Shown piece by piece: positions 1-11,106 of a stretch of DNA of 64,000 bases; position 1 is the first letter of the stretch, and every line of letters begins with the position of its first letter. The stretch lies in NCBI RefSeq assembly GCF_026745355.1, contig NC_079205.1:49071735-49135734 (forward strand), in the 5' to 3' direction. Under the pieces are notes generated by a model that made no database searches, had not been told where the DNA came from, and saw nothing but the letters and a program-made list of their open reading frames with translations. A program made the position numbers and the translations under genes. This DNA comes from Beta vulgaris subsp. vulgaris (lineage: Eukaryota > Streptophyta > Magnoliopsida > Caryophyllales > Amaranthaceae).

Positions 1-1461
1 GTAACTTCCATGCATGCTTGGGGGGAAAAACATTTGAATCATCTTTGATTCAAATCTCAACCATCTTTTGGCACTGAATAACCGTAGCTTTGCACGTTTT
101 TCCTTATGTGGATTCATCTCGGGATTTTTCTCTAAGTGCTTATACCTCTGTCCTTCCTTGACTTTAATCTCCTAATGATCTTGATTTGACTTTGACTTAC
201 ATTAACTTTATCCCGTGGGCTTTATATTGTAATTGAACCTTCATACTAAGGTGAGATTAAACCTTTTAAGGTCTAATACAAGGTACCATAATAAATGCTA
301 TCATACATCTAAAAATGATGGTAACAAATTGCCCCCTGATTTTGTGGAGTGATGTACTCAACACCCACAAATTATGAGCAGAGGAGGACTTTCAATGGTT
401 ATAGCCAATATCATCTAGTAGTATTCTGAATTTGACTTTCTCCATTGTTCTAAGGTGGTCAATGAACCTTTATTTAGAACGGCTGAATTTAGTTGAGAAG
501 AACAATCTTTCGTGTATTCCCTCACCATTCTTTTTACCCATTGTGAAATCCATTAAGAAAGTCCGTTTAGGATGTGAACCTATAGGATTATTTGGTGATA
601 ACAAATGAGGATCTACATTATAGGTTGTGAGATTGTACCATATTTGACATGAAGATGACCCATCTACCATTATGTAGTCTCTTATGCTCTTTGTGATTCC
701 TCTAACACAGAGCTTTTAGATATCTCCAAGGCAGGTTAGGTTGGCATATTTTTTTCGTAATGGTTTTGCCCCATGATTCGCAAACCAGAAGAGATTTAAC
801 CCGATCATCCTTTTCGAGTTTAGGAAATATCCACTTTTGCATGAGATCCAAATTGGACCCTTTTTGAAATACCTTAGATCCCTTTGTATGTTCCAAATCC
901 CCTTGTATGACAAGATCATCTCCAAAATATTTTATAATAGAAGAAATCTATTTACTGGATTCATTCTTAATTAATTCATCTTCATCTCCTGATATGACAA
1001 TCAATGTCGTATGATGATTTGGGCTTTTTGATGGATATGACATATATTCTAGGGCAGAGTAATTTGCAAGTTGTGTGTTGTGTTGATTGTCTTCTACTTG
1101 CTGATCCTTCTTCTATTTATAAACCAACGTGATACGTAACTTCCATGCATCCTTGGAGAGAAAAACATTTGAATCATCTTTGATTCAAATCTCAACCACC
1201 TTCTGGCGCTGAATAACAGTAGTTTTGCTCGTTTTTCCTTATGTGGATTCATCTTGGGATTTTTCTCTAACTGCTTATATAATTGTCCTTCCTTGACTTT
1301 CGTCTCCTGATGATCTTAATTTGACTTTGACTTACATTGATTTTATCCCGTGGGCTTTATATTAGAATTGGGCCTTCATACTAGGGTAAGATTAGACTTT
1401 TTGAGGTCTAATACAATGTACCATAATAAATGCTATCATGTATCTAAAAAATGGGGTAACA
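1..1461 (-). mobile_element. LTR-type element, 5' LTR plus internal part and truncated 3' LTR
   Basis: Bases 1-326 and about 1135-1461 are near-identical direct repeats. Read on the minus strand both start TGTTACC, and 1461 is the outer end of the 5' LTR. A purine-rich stretch (minus strand of about 327-350, with CAGGGGGCAATT) sits directly before the other copy, as a polypurine tract should. A TATA-like TTTATAAATAG occurs on the minus strand near 1115-1128. The interval between the LTRs holds only short minus-strand open frames (470-925) broken by stops, and I recognise no domain in them. The left LTR runs off the window, so its full length and the target duplication cannot be checked. A simple tandem duplication is the alternative. 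Confidence 0.5.
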
Positions 1462-2524
1462 CTCCTTCACATGCACTTGGGTTCTTCCATCAAAAAGAAC
1501 TCATCAATATTTTGGCAACAAAATATAGCCCTTGATTCATTAAACTCACAAGATCAAATATTCAAGCACTTATATTTCTCAACTTGCAACACATAACTCC
1601 ACAATCATATCAACAAGAACATATAATCATCTCGAAAGAAAAAAAAATGCAAGAAAAATAAATCCATATAGTACTTATATATTTGAAGATACAACATAAT
1701 TTTTCCCAAACTCACATTCGTGCACTTATATACAACAAAACATTTACCCAAATCTCATTTCAAATTCAAAAGAGAGTTAGTGACTTATGTACCTTTACTC
1801 CTTAGTAAGATCTTTAAATTTTCTTTACTACCAAATTCTGATTTTCTACCCCATTCTACAATCTAACTAATTTAGTTTAATTTTACCATTATCTTGATCA
1901 TAAACTCAAGAACAATAACAATTAACTTTCTTTTTAAACGATAATTTCAGCTTACCTAGTAAACCTTTGGGATAAATTCGTGGTGTTTCTTAACGTTTTT
2001 AAAATCGAACACTTTATACCTTGTAAATAACATGTCAAGGATCAAACTCTACTATTTGCGTGGGAAAATTGGTGAAGAATGAGGGAGATATGGAGACATA
2101 GAAGAGGAAGCTCACCTTTTCCTCTTCTTCGATGTGCTGTTAGCAAGGGGAGTAAAGAGATTGTTTATAAATTGGAAAACGATTGTGGGTGAGGGTAAAT
2201 GAAGGCGGGTTGGGTGGTATACCTCATTCCCTAATCTAATTACTCTTTTGTCCTTGATTTATCATCAAAATAAGGGCATAACGGTCTTTATATCCTTACA
2301 TAAAAAAATAATATTTAATTCATACTCTTCATGATGTACTAGGTCCTCAAATAATATTATTATTCATAAGTCCTATTATTCATGCCCCACTTGCTTTCTT
2401 ACATATCCTTGATTTAACTACATTTTTCCCAAGTATGCATCATTAATCCTTTATTCACTCTCATGTTTCGTCTTTTAATCTCTAATAAACTTTCTACCTT
2501 CAAACCATGAATTAAATAAATTAG
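1462..2524. other. Intergenic, no gene seen
   Basis: AT-rich sequence with no convincing open frame, RNA gene or recognisable repeat end. A short CT-rich tract lies near 2105-2135. Confidence 0.5.
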
Positions 2525-2880
2525 AACAGTAAAGGATTTTTTAACAAGAATAATACAAACTTTTGTCCGTTCTCTTGTAATAATACAAACAATTGATTAT
2601 TTTTTAATAATACAAACTTTTGATCAAAATTCCTCTAATAGGGCAATACAGGTTATTAACTTGTCGTAAGACGTAACAAGTTGATGTGGTTCAGGTGGGT
2701 GGGGGGTTGGGGGAGGAGGGAGAAAGAAGAAAGACCATTTTTTAATTTTTTTCCGCTTATTTTACAGGTTACAAGTCAACTTGACATACTGGAGGAATTT
2801 TGATGTAAAGTTTGTATCATTAAAAAAAAATCAAAAGTTTGTATTATTGCGAGAGAATGGGTAAAAGTTTGTATTATTGT

Positions 2881-3166
2881 GGATTTTTTGTCCCAAACTA
2901 CCTTAACTTTTTGACACTTTGCAAAAACTACCTTAACTAAGTAAAATTGTCCCAAACTACCTTAAATACCAAAAACCACTGTTGACAAGTACCAATATGG
3001 TTTACCTACCAGTTGACCATGGTATTCAGTTCATTAAAAATCATGTGCTAACACGTGACTTTTTTTTTATCATCAATCTCACCCAATTTACCCATCCTCC
3101 CTCCTAAACCCACACTACTATTCTCTCTCCTCTTTTTTCCCCCTGACTCACCGTGATCAATTCTCA
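2881..3166. repeat. Left TIR of the 5.2-kb MULE
   Basis: Pairs with 7811-8098 in inverted orientation over nearly its whole length with scattered mismatches and short indels. It contains three repeats of the motif CCCAAACTACCTTAA or close variants (AAAACTACCTTAACT), candidate transposase-binding repeats. The inner part is CT-rich and probably acts as promoter and leader of the GRF gene that starts at 3304. Confidence 0.85.
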
Positions 3167-3303
3167 CCTACCTAACATTATATTTCAAAGAACATTTCCT
3201 ACTCCCTCAAAATAAACGTGCCATCAAAGGTGAGTATATATGTTGTTCTTGTAAGATAAAGTTGGTGTTTCAATTAGTAATTTAGGTTTTGCATCACCAA
3301 AAA

Positions 3304-3723
3304 ATGTCTTATGAAAGTGGGGCAAATCAACCACGAAGGGGATACTGTAACTGTGGTATTCCAATTGCACAGTTGGTATCTTGGACTGAGAACAATCCAG
3401 GGAGAAGATTTGAAAAAAGGTGCAAGTTCTATTCTGCAAATCAAGATGATGGTATGGGTTGCAAATATTGGAGGTGGGTTGATGAAGGAAATATTCATTG
3501 GCAGAGAGATCTTTGTAATCAGTTATTGGATGAGAACAAGGCATTGAGAAGAGAGGTTGCTACAATGAAGCTAAAATTGGATTCAGTGGTTGAAGAGGCA
3601 ACTGAGTTGAAGGTGAAGTTAAGGTTTGGGAAAGGGAAACAATTTGGTGGTTTTGGGGTTAAATTATTTCTCTCTGTGACTGTCGTCATTCTAAGTGTAA
3701 TATTTGCTAAGATATTTGGGTAA
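3304..3723 (+). CDS. GRF zinc-finger protein with coiled coil and C-terminal membrane anchor
   Basis: The open frame gives 139 residues from ATG 3304. An in-frame upstream ATG at 3289 would add five residues; 3304 is chosen because family members start shortly before the finger. Residues about 12-50 form a GRF-type zinc finger: a YCNCG start, a GRRFEKC-like core and a GCKYWRW end with its conserved Cys and Trp residues. A heptad-like acidic/basic helix follows (about 66-105), then a single hydrophobic segment of about 20 residues near the C-terminus. This layout matches the small plant GRF proteins annotated as At4g04775-like. GRF fingers bind single-stranded nucleic acid in other families. 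It lies inside the MULE, 138 bp from the left TIR, and has no stop or frameshift although the partner transposase is broken. Function in transposition is inference. Confidence 0.85.
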   Translation: MSYESGANQPRRGYCNCGIPIAQLVSWTENNPGRRFEKRCKFYSANQDDGMGCKYWRWVDEGNIHWQRDLCNQLLDENKALRREVATMKLKLDSVVEEATELKVKLRFGKGKQFGGFGVKLFLSVTVVILSVIFAKIFG

Positions 3724-4274
3724 TTAGTGTATTAGTCTATTAGAGCACAACTCTATGGATGTAGGTGGCTAAAAATTAAAATTCAAGGTTTGGATCGGAG
3801 CACAAAAAAAATTGATGAAAATAGTATGAGCTGAAGGATATGATGTATTTGGGTAAAATATATAACTTTTTGGTAAAGATTGAATGCAATGAATATATTT
3901 AGTATTAGTTTGTGATTCTATTTTGTTGTTGATGTTGTTGATTTACTTGAAGTGTAATTGCAAGATACTAATGACATTAGTAACAACTAAAAATCCATGT
4001 CCAATGCCTCTTTATAGTGAAAGACGCAATAACAAACTTCACACAAAATAAATTCACTAAACATACCAATAGTTAATAACAACTATAAATTCACATACCA
4101 CCAAATACATCAAGGATATTTAGTAGCTACAATATTGTTCTAATACATATCCAAAAGCAAAACCACATTTTCATGAAGACTTAATTCATTGTAGTGCAGC
4201 TAGATTGTGGAGCTTGAGTCTGATTTTGTTGTTTTCCTTGTCCTTGCACTTGTTCACCAGCTTTATTCCTCTTC
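3724..4274. other. MULE interval between convergent genes
   Basis: Presumed 3' untranslated regions of the GRF gene (plus strand) and the transposase (minus strand). AT-rich, without another open frame. Confidence 0.5.
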
Positions 4275-7200
4275 CTATTTTTTCTCTTCTCTGAATTGAT
4301 CAGGATCAGTTGATCTAGGCCTACCTACCTTCTTCTTTGGAGGATTCTCCTTCACAACAGTTGGATTTTTGCATTTCTTCCTATTGTGGCCTATACGTTG
4401 ACAATTTCCACACCTGTTTTGCCTCTTTTCCTTAACTTGCTTTCCTTCCCCTTGCTCCTTCTCCCTTTTGTTTTGGTTTGGCCTTCCCGGCATGATTCCG
4501 ATAGGTGGAGGCAGTGGTTTGTCTTGTCCTGACTTCTCCCATCTAGTATGTCCAGGCATTGGGTGGAATGTATTAGGGGCGTATGTGGCTGCATATGCCT
4601 TCACATGATAGGCTTCATATATGTACTCCTCATAATGCAACCTCTTTTTTTCCAGACAAGCCAATGCATGGCAACATGGGATTCCTAATAATTCTCACCT
4701 TTTACAATCCCATTTCCTCTTCACTAAATCAACAACAAAAGTTTCCCCCTCATGGTCAACCTCAAACTGCCACACATCAGCTTGTGTCACATTACAGTAC
4801 CTAACATACTCTTTCGGCTTCTCTCCCATTTTCACAACAGAAGGCATAACGACACCTTGAAAATCTTTCAAACCCTCTCTCTTTTGGCAACTTCTCTTCA
4901 TCACCCATTTCCTAATCCACTCCATCATTGTAAGAACTGGTTTTGCCCTAGCTTCCCTAATGACACTATTAAAACTCTCACAACAACTCTTAAGCAGCAT
5001 TCCTGATTTGTTGTTGGTTGAAAAAGCATGTCTAGACCAATTGGAGGAGGGGATGGCAAATAACCACTTTTAAGCATCATTTGACAACAACTTAATACTT
5101 TCCATTGCACAATTGAGATTATGTTGTGTAAACCAAAATTAAACCATCAGTTTGCATGTAACGGAATTTATAGGCACAGAGAAATGTTGCTTTATGTAAG
5201 TAATGTACCTTTGTTGTAGCCCTAGCTGCTTTCCAAAATTCTTGCCTGTATATCTCACCAGGGAATGATTTTTTGAAGTTTGCCCAAATATGCCTTCAAC
5301 AAAACCTTGTCTCAGCATTAGGCACAACTGTTTTGAAAGCATCAAGTAACCCCTGTAACATACATTGATACATAGGTTAGTAAATTAGTACATAGCTTAG
5401 AAATTAATAATGACAAATAAATCACAATACCTTTTGCCGATCACTCATGTAAGTGACAGATTCCTCCCTTTCTAACAGGAAGGTGATAGCATCAACAACA
5501 GAGCCCGAATCTTTAGTTAGGAGCTATAGGAACCATGTCGAAGTGTAGGAGTTTTCAACCTCAACGATGGCCTAAGCTACAGGAAAGATGTTATTGTTGC
5601 CATCCTTCCCAACAGCTGCAAGCAAGATACCTGGGAATGGCCCTCTGAGATGACAACCATCTAGCCCTAATATTGGCCTGCAACCAGCCTTATAACCTTC
5701 TTTGCAGGGTTGCAGGCAAACGTACAACCGTTGAAACAATGTTGGAGGTCTTCCACTCTATCAACCTTCACAACACCACTGGATCCTGGGTTGTATTTTC
5801 TTATTGTGTCTGCATAATCCCACACCCTTTTATACTCCTCAGATGCATCCCCATATATCATGAAAAAAACCCTCTGCCTAGCGTAGTAGCACTTGTGATA
5901 TTTCACTTCAACTCCCAGATCTCTTCTACATTTGAGCATGAAAGCAGAAAGTTTCCAAGAGGGGTTGTCTCTCCAATCCTCCAAGTACCTCTCAGCTAGG
6001 TATTGTGAAGTTACCTTGGTGTTTTGGCTTTGAAAGCCACAAATATGTTCCAACCTCAAGCTCTTGGTCTGAAATGTCCCAACATTATTCATCTTCTTGC
6101 AATTAATTTTAAACTTCACTTCCTAGTTGATTTACAAGTACACAAGACCTTCCTACCAGAATTTCATTCACAACCACACCTATTCATATAGTACACACTA
6201 GCTCTTGAGCTTCCATTATGTAAGAAATAGAAGTCATAACCCTCTTGAATAGCATGATATTGAAGGGCTTTCCTAATAAAAACCGTAATGGAAGGAAATT
6301 TTTGCCCCCTGGTTAGCTCTATTTTCTCTATGAAATCAACCTCAGGATTGAATGTCTTATATGGGTCATCCTCTTCATCATCAGAATTAGGAGGGCTATG
6401 CAACTCATCCTCAGAATCATTCAACACTTCTTCCTCACCTACAAGTACATTTGTCTCTCCATCACTCTCAACAGGAACCTCACTTTCATCCCCTTCAATA
6501 GCGTGCACCCTCTCTGTCTCTTTAGATCCAATACCACCTAGACTTCTAGTAACCCTCTCACACAAATCAAAATCAACATTTTGATTAAATAAGTCATCAT
6601 CAGTCTTGTCCTCATAATCCTCATCACTCAGAAACACATCACTGTCACTGTCATCTGAATCTTCTTCAAAAGACTGATCATCAGGTTCTTCTGTTGGGTT
6701 TGATTTTGTTTGGATGATTTTGTTTGGGTGTTTTTGGAGCTCAGATCTAGGTTTGTAGGAAGATTTGTTGAGTTTAGGTTGCACAGGTTTTGTTGGTGGT
6801 TTTTTTTGGAATGTTTGTGAACTGGTTTATGATGTGTTTGGGAGGATTGGATGTGTAACCCTACAATTTCAAGTGACAAATGTGGTGGTGGACCCCCAAA
6901 CATGCATGATGACTCATTCTTTGATGACTCAGCATTATACATCATCCTTTTGTGAGAATCAATCGCACTTCCTACTGCTCTATTATTTTCCTTTGTTAAA
7001 TCAATCAACCCACCAGGTTTGTGTGTAGAAGATTCTCCTTTTTTCTCATGGACCACATACAAATGGAAGAAACCATCTTTTTCTGGGAATCCTAATAAAT
7101 CAGTAAGATCTTTGTCATCTTTCATCTCCTTCATCCCAGCAAACAGACTATAACCATGCCTCCTATACAATATATTACCTGGGTCAGTGTACCCCCAAAT

Positions 7201-7432
7201 CCTTTATCTAACCAACAATCTCAAAATAACAGACTTCTTCCTCATTCACATGCAAACTAAGCCCCCTTCCCTCATATGTGGTCTTCCAATTCTTAGTAAC
7301 AAATTCACCACCATGATATAATCTAACATTTATAGGCTCCATAAAGCTATTACCAGGATAATAGACGTTGACCCTACCGCTAAACCTGGTTTTAAGTGAT
7401 AAACATGAATTTAAGCAAATTATTATAAGCAA
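4275..7432 (-). pseudogene. MURA-like MULE transposase, broken
   Basis: Read on the minus strand, the pieces occur in transposase order. An N-terminal plant MULE domain with an RLYHGGEFV-like motif lies at 7208-7390 and continues at about 7030-7170 (RRHGYSLFAGMKEM-like). An acidic linker is at 6400-6700. A MuDR DNA-binding region (QKFPSITVFIRKALQYHAI) is at about 6164-6330. The region before the catalytic core is at 5667-6119, and the MULE DDE core with a GLDGCHLRGPFPG motif is near 5640-5680. The SWIM finger tail (PCCHALACLE) is near 4640-4680, and a CCHC knuckle (CGNCQRIGHNRKKC) is near 4370-4410. In-frame stops interrupt the core near 5570 and 5530, and the frame changes several times (for example near 4680 and 7200). 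It would normally bind the TIRs and catalyse excision and insertion; this copy cannot encode a full enzyme. Confidence 0.85.
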
Positions 7433-7810
7433 ACTTATGCATAATTGTTCAACAATTTAACAAATTAAATCCCAACCTAACACGTTTAAGCAAAATTCAG
7501 AATAATTTAACAACAAAAATAAACCCTAACCTGTACTTTTGAACTAATTTGTAAATCGCCCATTTCTTTCAAGCCATTGGAAGAAAATGATGAACTTTCT
7601 GGTTCACATTTGAAATTTTAATTTTCATAATTATTTTTGACAACCTAGTAGATGTGTGTGACTAATTAGATAAAAAAAATAGGAGTTAGGTGTAGTAATT
7701 AGATAGTGCATGAGTTTACTTACCCCATTGCTTTGTTTTTGGTGGTTGACTTTTGGTAATTAATCACAATTTTTCACTGTAGCTCAATTGAATTGATGAA
7801 GAACTTCAAC

Positions 7811-8098
7811 AGAGAATCGATTATGGTGAGTAAAGGGGAAAAAAAGAGGAGAGGGAATAGGTAGTGTGAGTTAGGAGGGAAGATGGGTAAATTGGGTGAG
7901 ATTGATGATAAAAAAAGTCACGTGTTGGCCCATAATTTTTAATGAACTATATACCATGGTCAAGTGATAGGTAAACCATATTGGTACTTGTCAACGGCGA
8001 TTTATGGTATTTAAGGTAGTTTGGGACAATTTTACTTAGTTAAGGTAGTTTTTTGCAAAGTATCAAAAAGTTAAGGTAGTTTGGGACAAAAAAAAACC
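7811..8098. repeat. Right TIR of the 5.2-kb MULE
   Basis: Inverted partner of 2881-3166. Its outer end is followed directly by the TATTATTGT target duplication (8099-8107). The 7433-7810 interval between the transposase and this TIR is AT-rich and likely carries the transposase promoter and leader. Confidence 0.85.
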
Positions 8099-8321
8099 TA
8101 TTATTGTAGTTTAAAAAATCCAATAGTAAAAACATACTCCCTCTGTTTTCTTTTGTTGTTCATATATTCCCCACTGGGAAATTTCAATATGTTGTTCGTA
8201 TTTGAATCATTCCATGTATAGTACAATTTACGAATTAAATTTTTCATTAATTTTGAGTTACAATACGTGTGTTAACACTATTGAGTAGTCATTCTTTATA
8301 TTTTTATGGTTTGTTAAACAT

Positions 8322-8932
8322 CACCTCAAAATTACTTAAAATTGCCCCGGTCTCACTTTGAATTTACTATTTTACCCTTGTCACTTTTCCACCACTCGCC
8401 ACCACCCACCCTATAAAAAATGATTTGAATTGGGGTTAAGGGTCGAACGAATGGATAGGACGTTCGATCCATGGCCCCAATGCCTGTCCTGGACATTCGG
8501 GCCATGGGTCGAACTTCCTGGCCAGATGTTCAACCCTTAACTAAAAAAAATTCGGAATTTTTTAAGGCGGACGAATGTTTGGCTGGAAGTTCGACCCGTG
8601 GCCAGAATGTCTGGCCTAGACGTTCGGGACATAGGTCGAACTTTTGACCAGACGTTCGCCCCATGGCTCGAACATCCAAGCCAGACATTGGGGCCATGGG
8701 TCGAACGTCTTGGCCAGACGTTCGACCTTTAGCCCCAAATTTCTTTTGAAATATGGGTGGTTGACGAGGTGGCGATGGGGCTTGAGATGGGTTGTGGGGG
8801 GCTGGGTTTGGTGGTGGGCTGGTTGTGATAAGAGGTGGTGGTTTGGGAAAAGCAAAGAAAAAAAAGGAAGGGAAAGGTTGAAAATGTTTGGTGGGACAGG
8901 GGCGATTTTAAGTAATTTTGGGGCGACGAATA
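8322..8932. repeat. Inverted-repeat element with a palindromic CpG-rich array
   Basis: Sequence near 8325-8360 (CCTCAAAATTACTTAAAATT) recurs inverted near 8898-8930, giving TIRs of about 32 bp around 600 bp. No clear target duplication was found. Between the arms lies the GTTCGA/TGGCCA array at 8434-8740, then a G-rich stretch at 8750-8890. The plus-strand open frame over this stretch is low complexity and not believed to be coding. Confidence 0.5.
8434..8740. repeat. Degenerate palindromic repeat array (GTCGAAC..TGGCCA..GTTCGAC)
   Basis: About six degenerate units built from GTCGAAC, a TGGCCA centre and GTTCGAC, linked by CCATGG-containing spacers. The best unit, 8700-8726, is a 27-bp near-perfect palindrome. 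The array is CpG-rich in an AT-rich neighbourhood. No protein or RNA gene is apparent. Confidence 0.7.
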
Positions 8933-9099
8933 GAAGTTCAGTATTTTTTGTCTCTCGATTTTGTCTAATTGGTTGTCTAACATAGAGTAACTCAAAGCGT
9001 AATAAATATATCACACTAATTTGTAGTCACTTTACTCTTTTACCTCTCAAACTTTTGGTATAATTGGTTGCTTAACATAGAATAACTCAAAGGCTAGTG

Positions 9100-9720
9100 T
9101 TGTAGCTTAAAAATGACAAACGGCTCTCCTGGAGACACATGGATCCATCAGGACCATCCATGTGTCCCTTCAAAAAGAGTAAGCAACTGGTTAAAATCCT
9201 AGGTTTTTACTATTAAAAGGATAAAACCCATCTTTTGGCCTGAAGAATATTCAGGACCCAAATTCCAAAAATGATTGCACATGATTGGTTGTTAATGATC
9301 AACTCCTAATTATTGCCTATCACGTGTCATGTTATGATTGCCTAGCCAATCAGATATCCTTAATTTAGGGTGACATCAAAAGACGATAATCAGATCCAAT
9401 CACTATAAATACTCCCCTTGAAATCTAGATCAGAGAAAGGTAACTTTTCTTGAGTAATGTTCCCTTATTCTGTCAAAATTCTCTCTCAGTTTCTCTATCT
9501 TTACTTTTACCTTTTTCACTCATGATATCTAACTTAAGTTTCGTAGGGGGAACCACCACCCAAACCTCTAGGGTGGTCCCTTTTTCTATAGGTTTGGAAT
9601 GGAGCTCAAGTTAGGATCACCAGATTTGGACATCGTTACACAAGTCTCCAGTGAAGAAAATCTTGAGGGAACATAGTTTACTTGCCAACCAAGGAGACTA
9701 AATACATAGAATCTTTGTTT
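9100..9720 (+). repeat. Possible solo LTR or LTR fragment
   Basis: The block has promoter-like features of a plant LTR: a TATA-like CACTATAAATACTCCCC near 9402-9418, a following CT-rich leader, and a CTTAAGTTTCGTAGGGGGAA stretch near 9533-9552 like that seen late in some gypsy LTRs. Exact ends and a target duplication could not be fixed. Confidence 0.3.
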
Positions 9721-9830
9721 TTACTTAATTTAATTTTATTTAAAATAGCGGAATATTGTCCATTTTTCTTAGTTATATTGGTTTCCTCCTCGATTCCAAA
9801 TAGGAACAACAAAAGAAAACGGAATGAGTA

Positions 9831-11106
9831 CTTACTTCGTACTTGAAAAGTAACGAGATAAACAAGTTAACAAATTTAACACCTCAAACAATAATTCTAA
9901 AACTATATTAATAATTTAAGAATCAAATTTTGGAGTGGCTATTACAACTATCCAAAATAGTAATTGTTACAATAGGATTGGAAAAGAATACATGAAGTAT
10001 ATAACTTCCTAAAATAATGAAAAATATTACAAGTAAAAAAAATGGAGGAAAAATATGTGAATGTATGATGGAGGGAGAAGGTGGATGATAAGCCTAGGAT
10101 AAACTTTGGACTAAAGCTATGGACAAAAATAATCAATTAATTAAGGACATTAATTCATTCACGAAATCAAAGATGGAAGTAAGTTAGGTGAGAAATTTTG
10201 TTGCTTAGCCAACTCTAATGAACTAAAAATGGTCAAGTATCAAGTGGTATAGTATTGGATCAATTAAATAAGACCAGCCTTACATGCACGCGATGTATGC
10301 AAATTAAATTAATTGCTTATTACATCTAATGAATAAGGGATTTTTGAATTTTAATCCATTTATCCCATTAAATCATGTATTTGTTTAAAAAATCCAAATT
10401 TTAGTTGATATGGAAGTAAGTGACTATGTTGAAAAATTTTACGATTTTTTTATTTATAATAAATTAATTAGGTAATTACATTCATTTTTATTTTTATCTT
10501 TTTCTAATTTTTTCGTGTCCCACCTGTGTTGTCATATATTATAGAGATGGATATTTAATCAATTTGGATTGTGTTTCAACATTCAAGTGGAAAAGTAATT
10601 AAATTGATCTTTGGTGCAAGTCTTGGAAAGAAAACTAATAGTTCTGACTAGCGAGTTTAAAAATGTGGAATATTTGAAAAATAAGAAGAGTGAAAATATT
10701 CAATAATATTTCTGAAAATATTGGAAAATAATTATTGTGATAATTAATTTTGTGAATTTATGTTGATTTTGAATATAAATTGGCTCTACAGATACATCTG
10801 GTGTTAAAAATTAATATTTTCCAAGTATAGTGTCCCTTTAAAACTATTCTCAAATTGGTTTCCGCATAAGCTTAAATAATACGTCTTCCTCTTTTGACTA
10901 ATTAGGGGGAGTGAGAAAGAGAAAAAAAGGACCCCGTGTATTAGGAGAGAAAAAAAAGGTAATACAAAATTGAATATGGTGCAAGTAATATTCAACTTCC
11001 AAAATTAAAAATGATGCAAGTGAAGAAAGTAGGTAATACAAAGCAACGTCATCGACGGTATTGAAATTTTGACTAATTGTACGTGCACCACTATGCTTTA
11101 TCTAGA
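9831..11106. other. Intergenic, no gene seen
   Basis: AT-rich sequence without a supported gene, RNA gene or bounded repeat. Short open frames here contain only low-complexity translations. Confidence 0.5.

Larger units (their letters stand above)
2881..8098. mobile_element. Two-gene MULE with long TIRs
   Basis: The element is 5218 bp, bounded by terminal inverted repeats of about 286 bp (2881-3166 and 7811-8098; ends GGATTTTTTGTCCCAAACTA and its inverted counterpart) and by a perfect 9-bp target duplication TATTATTGT at 2872-2880 and 8099-8107. Nine-base duplications and long TIRs are Mutator hallmarks. Inside are an intact plus-strand GRF zinc-finger gene next to the left TIR and a decayed minus-strand MURA-like transposase that runs in from the right TIR. 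The two genes converge, as mudrA and mudrB do in maize MuDR. The broken transposase means it now depends on another source for movement. Confidence 0.9.
2534..8121. mobile_element. MULE-type MITE, split by a nested MULE
   Basis: The left arm (2534-2640) and right arm (about 2790-2880 plus 8108-8121) are inverted copies that start GGATTTTTTAA and carry repeated AATAATACAAACTTTT blocks. Removing 2881-8107 (nested MULE plus one target-duplication copy) restores a continuous right arm and a total of about 361 bp. Flanking 9-mers are AACAGTAAA (2525-2533) and AATAGTAAA (8122-8130), 8 of 9 matching, which fits a Mutator-type target duplication. No coding capacity is seen. Confidence 0.75.
8137..9828. 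mobile_element. Stowaway/mariner-type ends enclosing later insertions
   Basis: The left end CTCCCTCTGTTTTCTTTTGT and the right end (minus strand CTCATTCCGTTTTCTTTTGT) form a TIR of about 28 bp, each flanked by TA (8135-8136 and 9829-9830), the target duplication of Tc1/mariner elements. Stowaway MITEs are usually a few hundred bases. Here 1.69 kb separate the ends and the interior contains at least one other inverted-repeat element (8322-8932) and an LTR-like block. The simplest reading is a MITE enlarged by nested insertions. Confidence 0.6.

Noticed and set aside
6288..6584. Plus-strand Ser-rich open frame
   Set aside because: Antisense shadow of the acidic linker of the minus-strand transposase.
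8644..8985. 113-codon Trp/Gly-rich plus-strand frame
   Set aside because: Falls on the palindromic array and the G-rich stretch; low complexity with an overlapping antisense frame.
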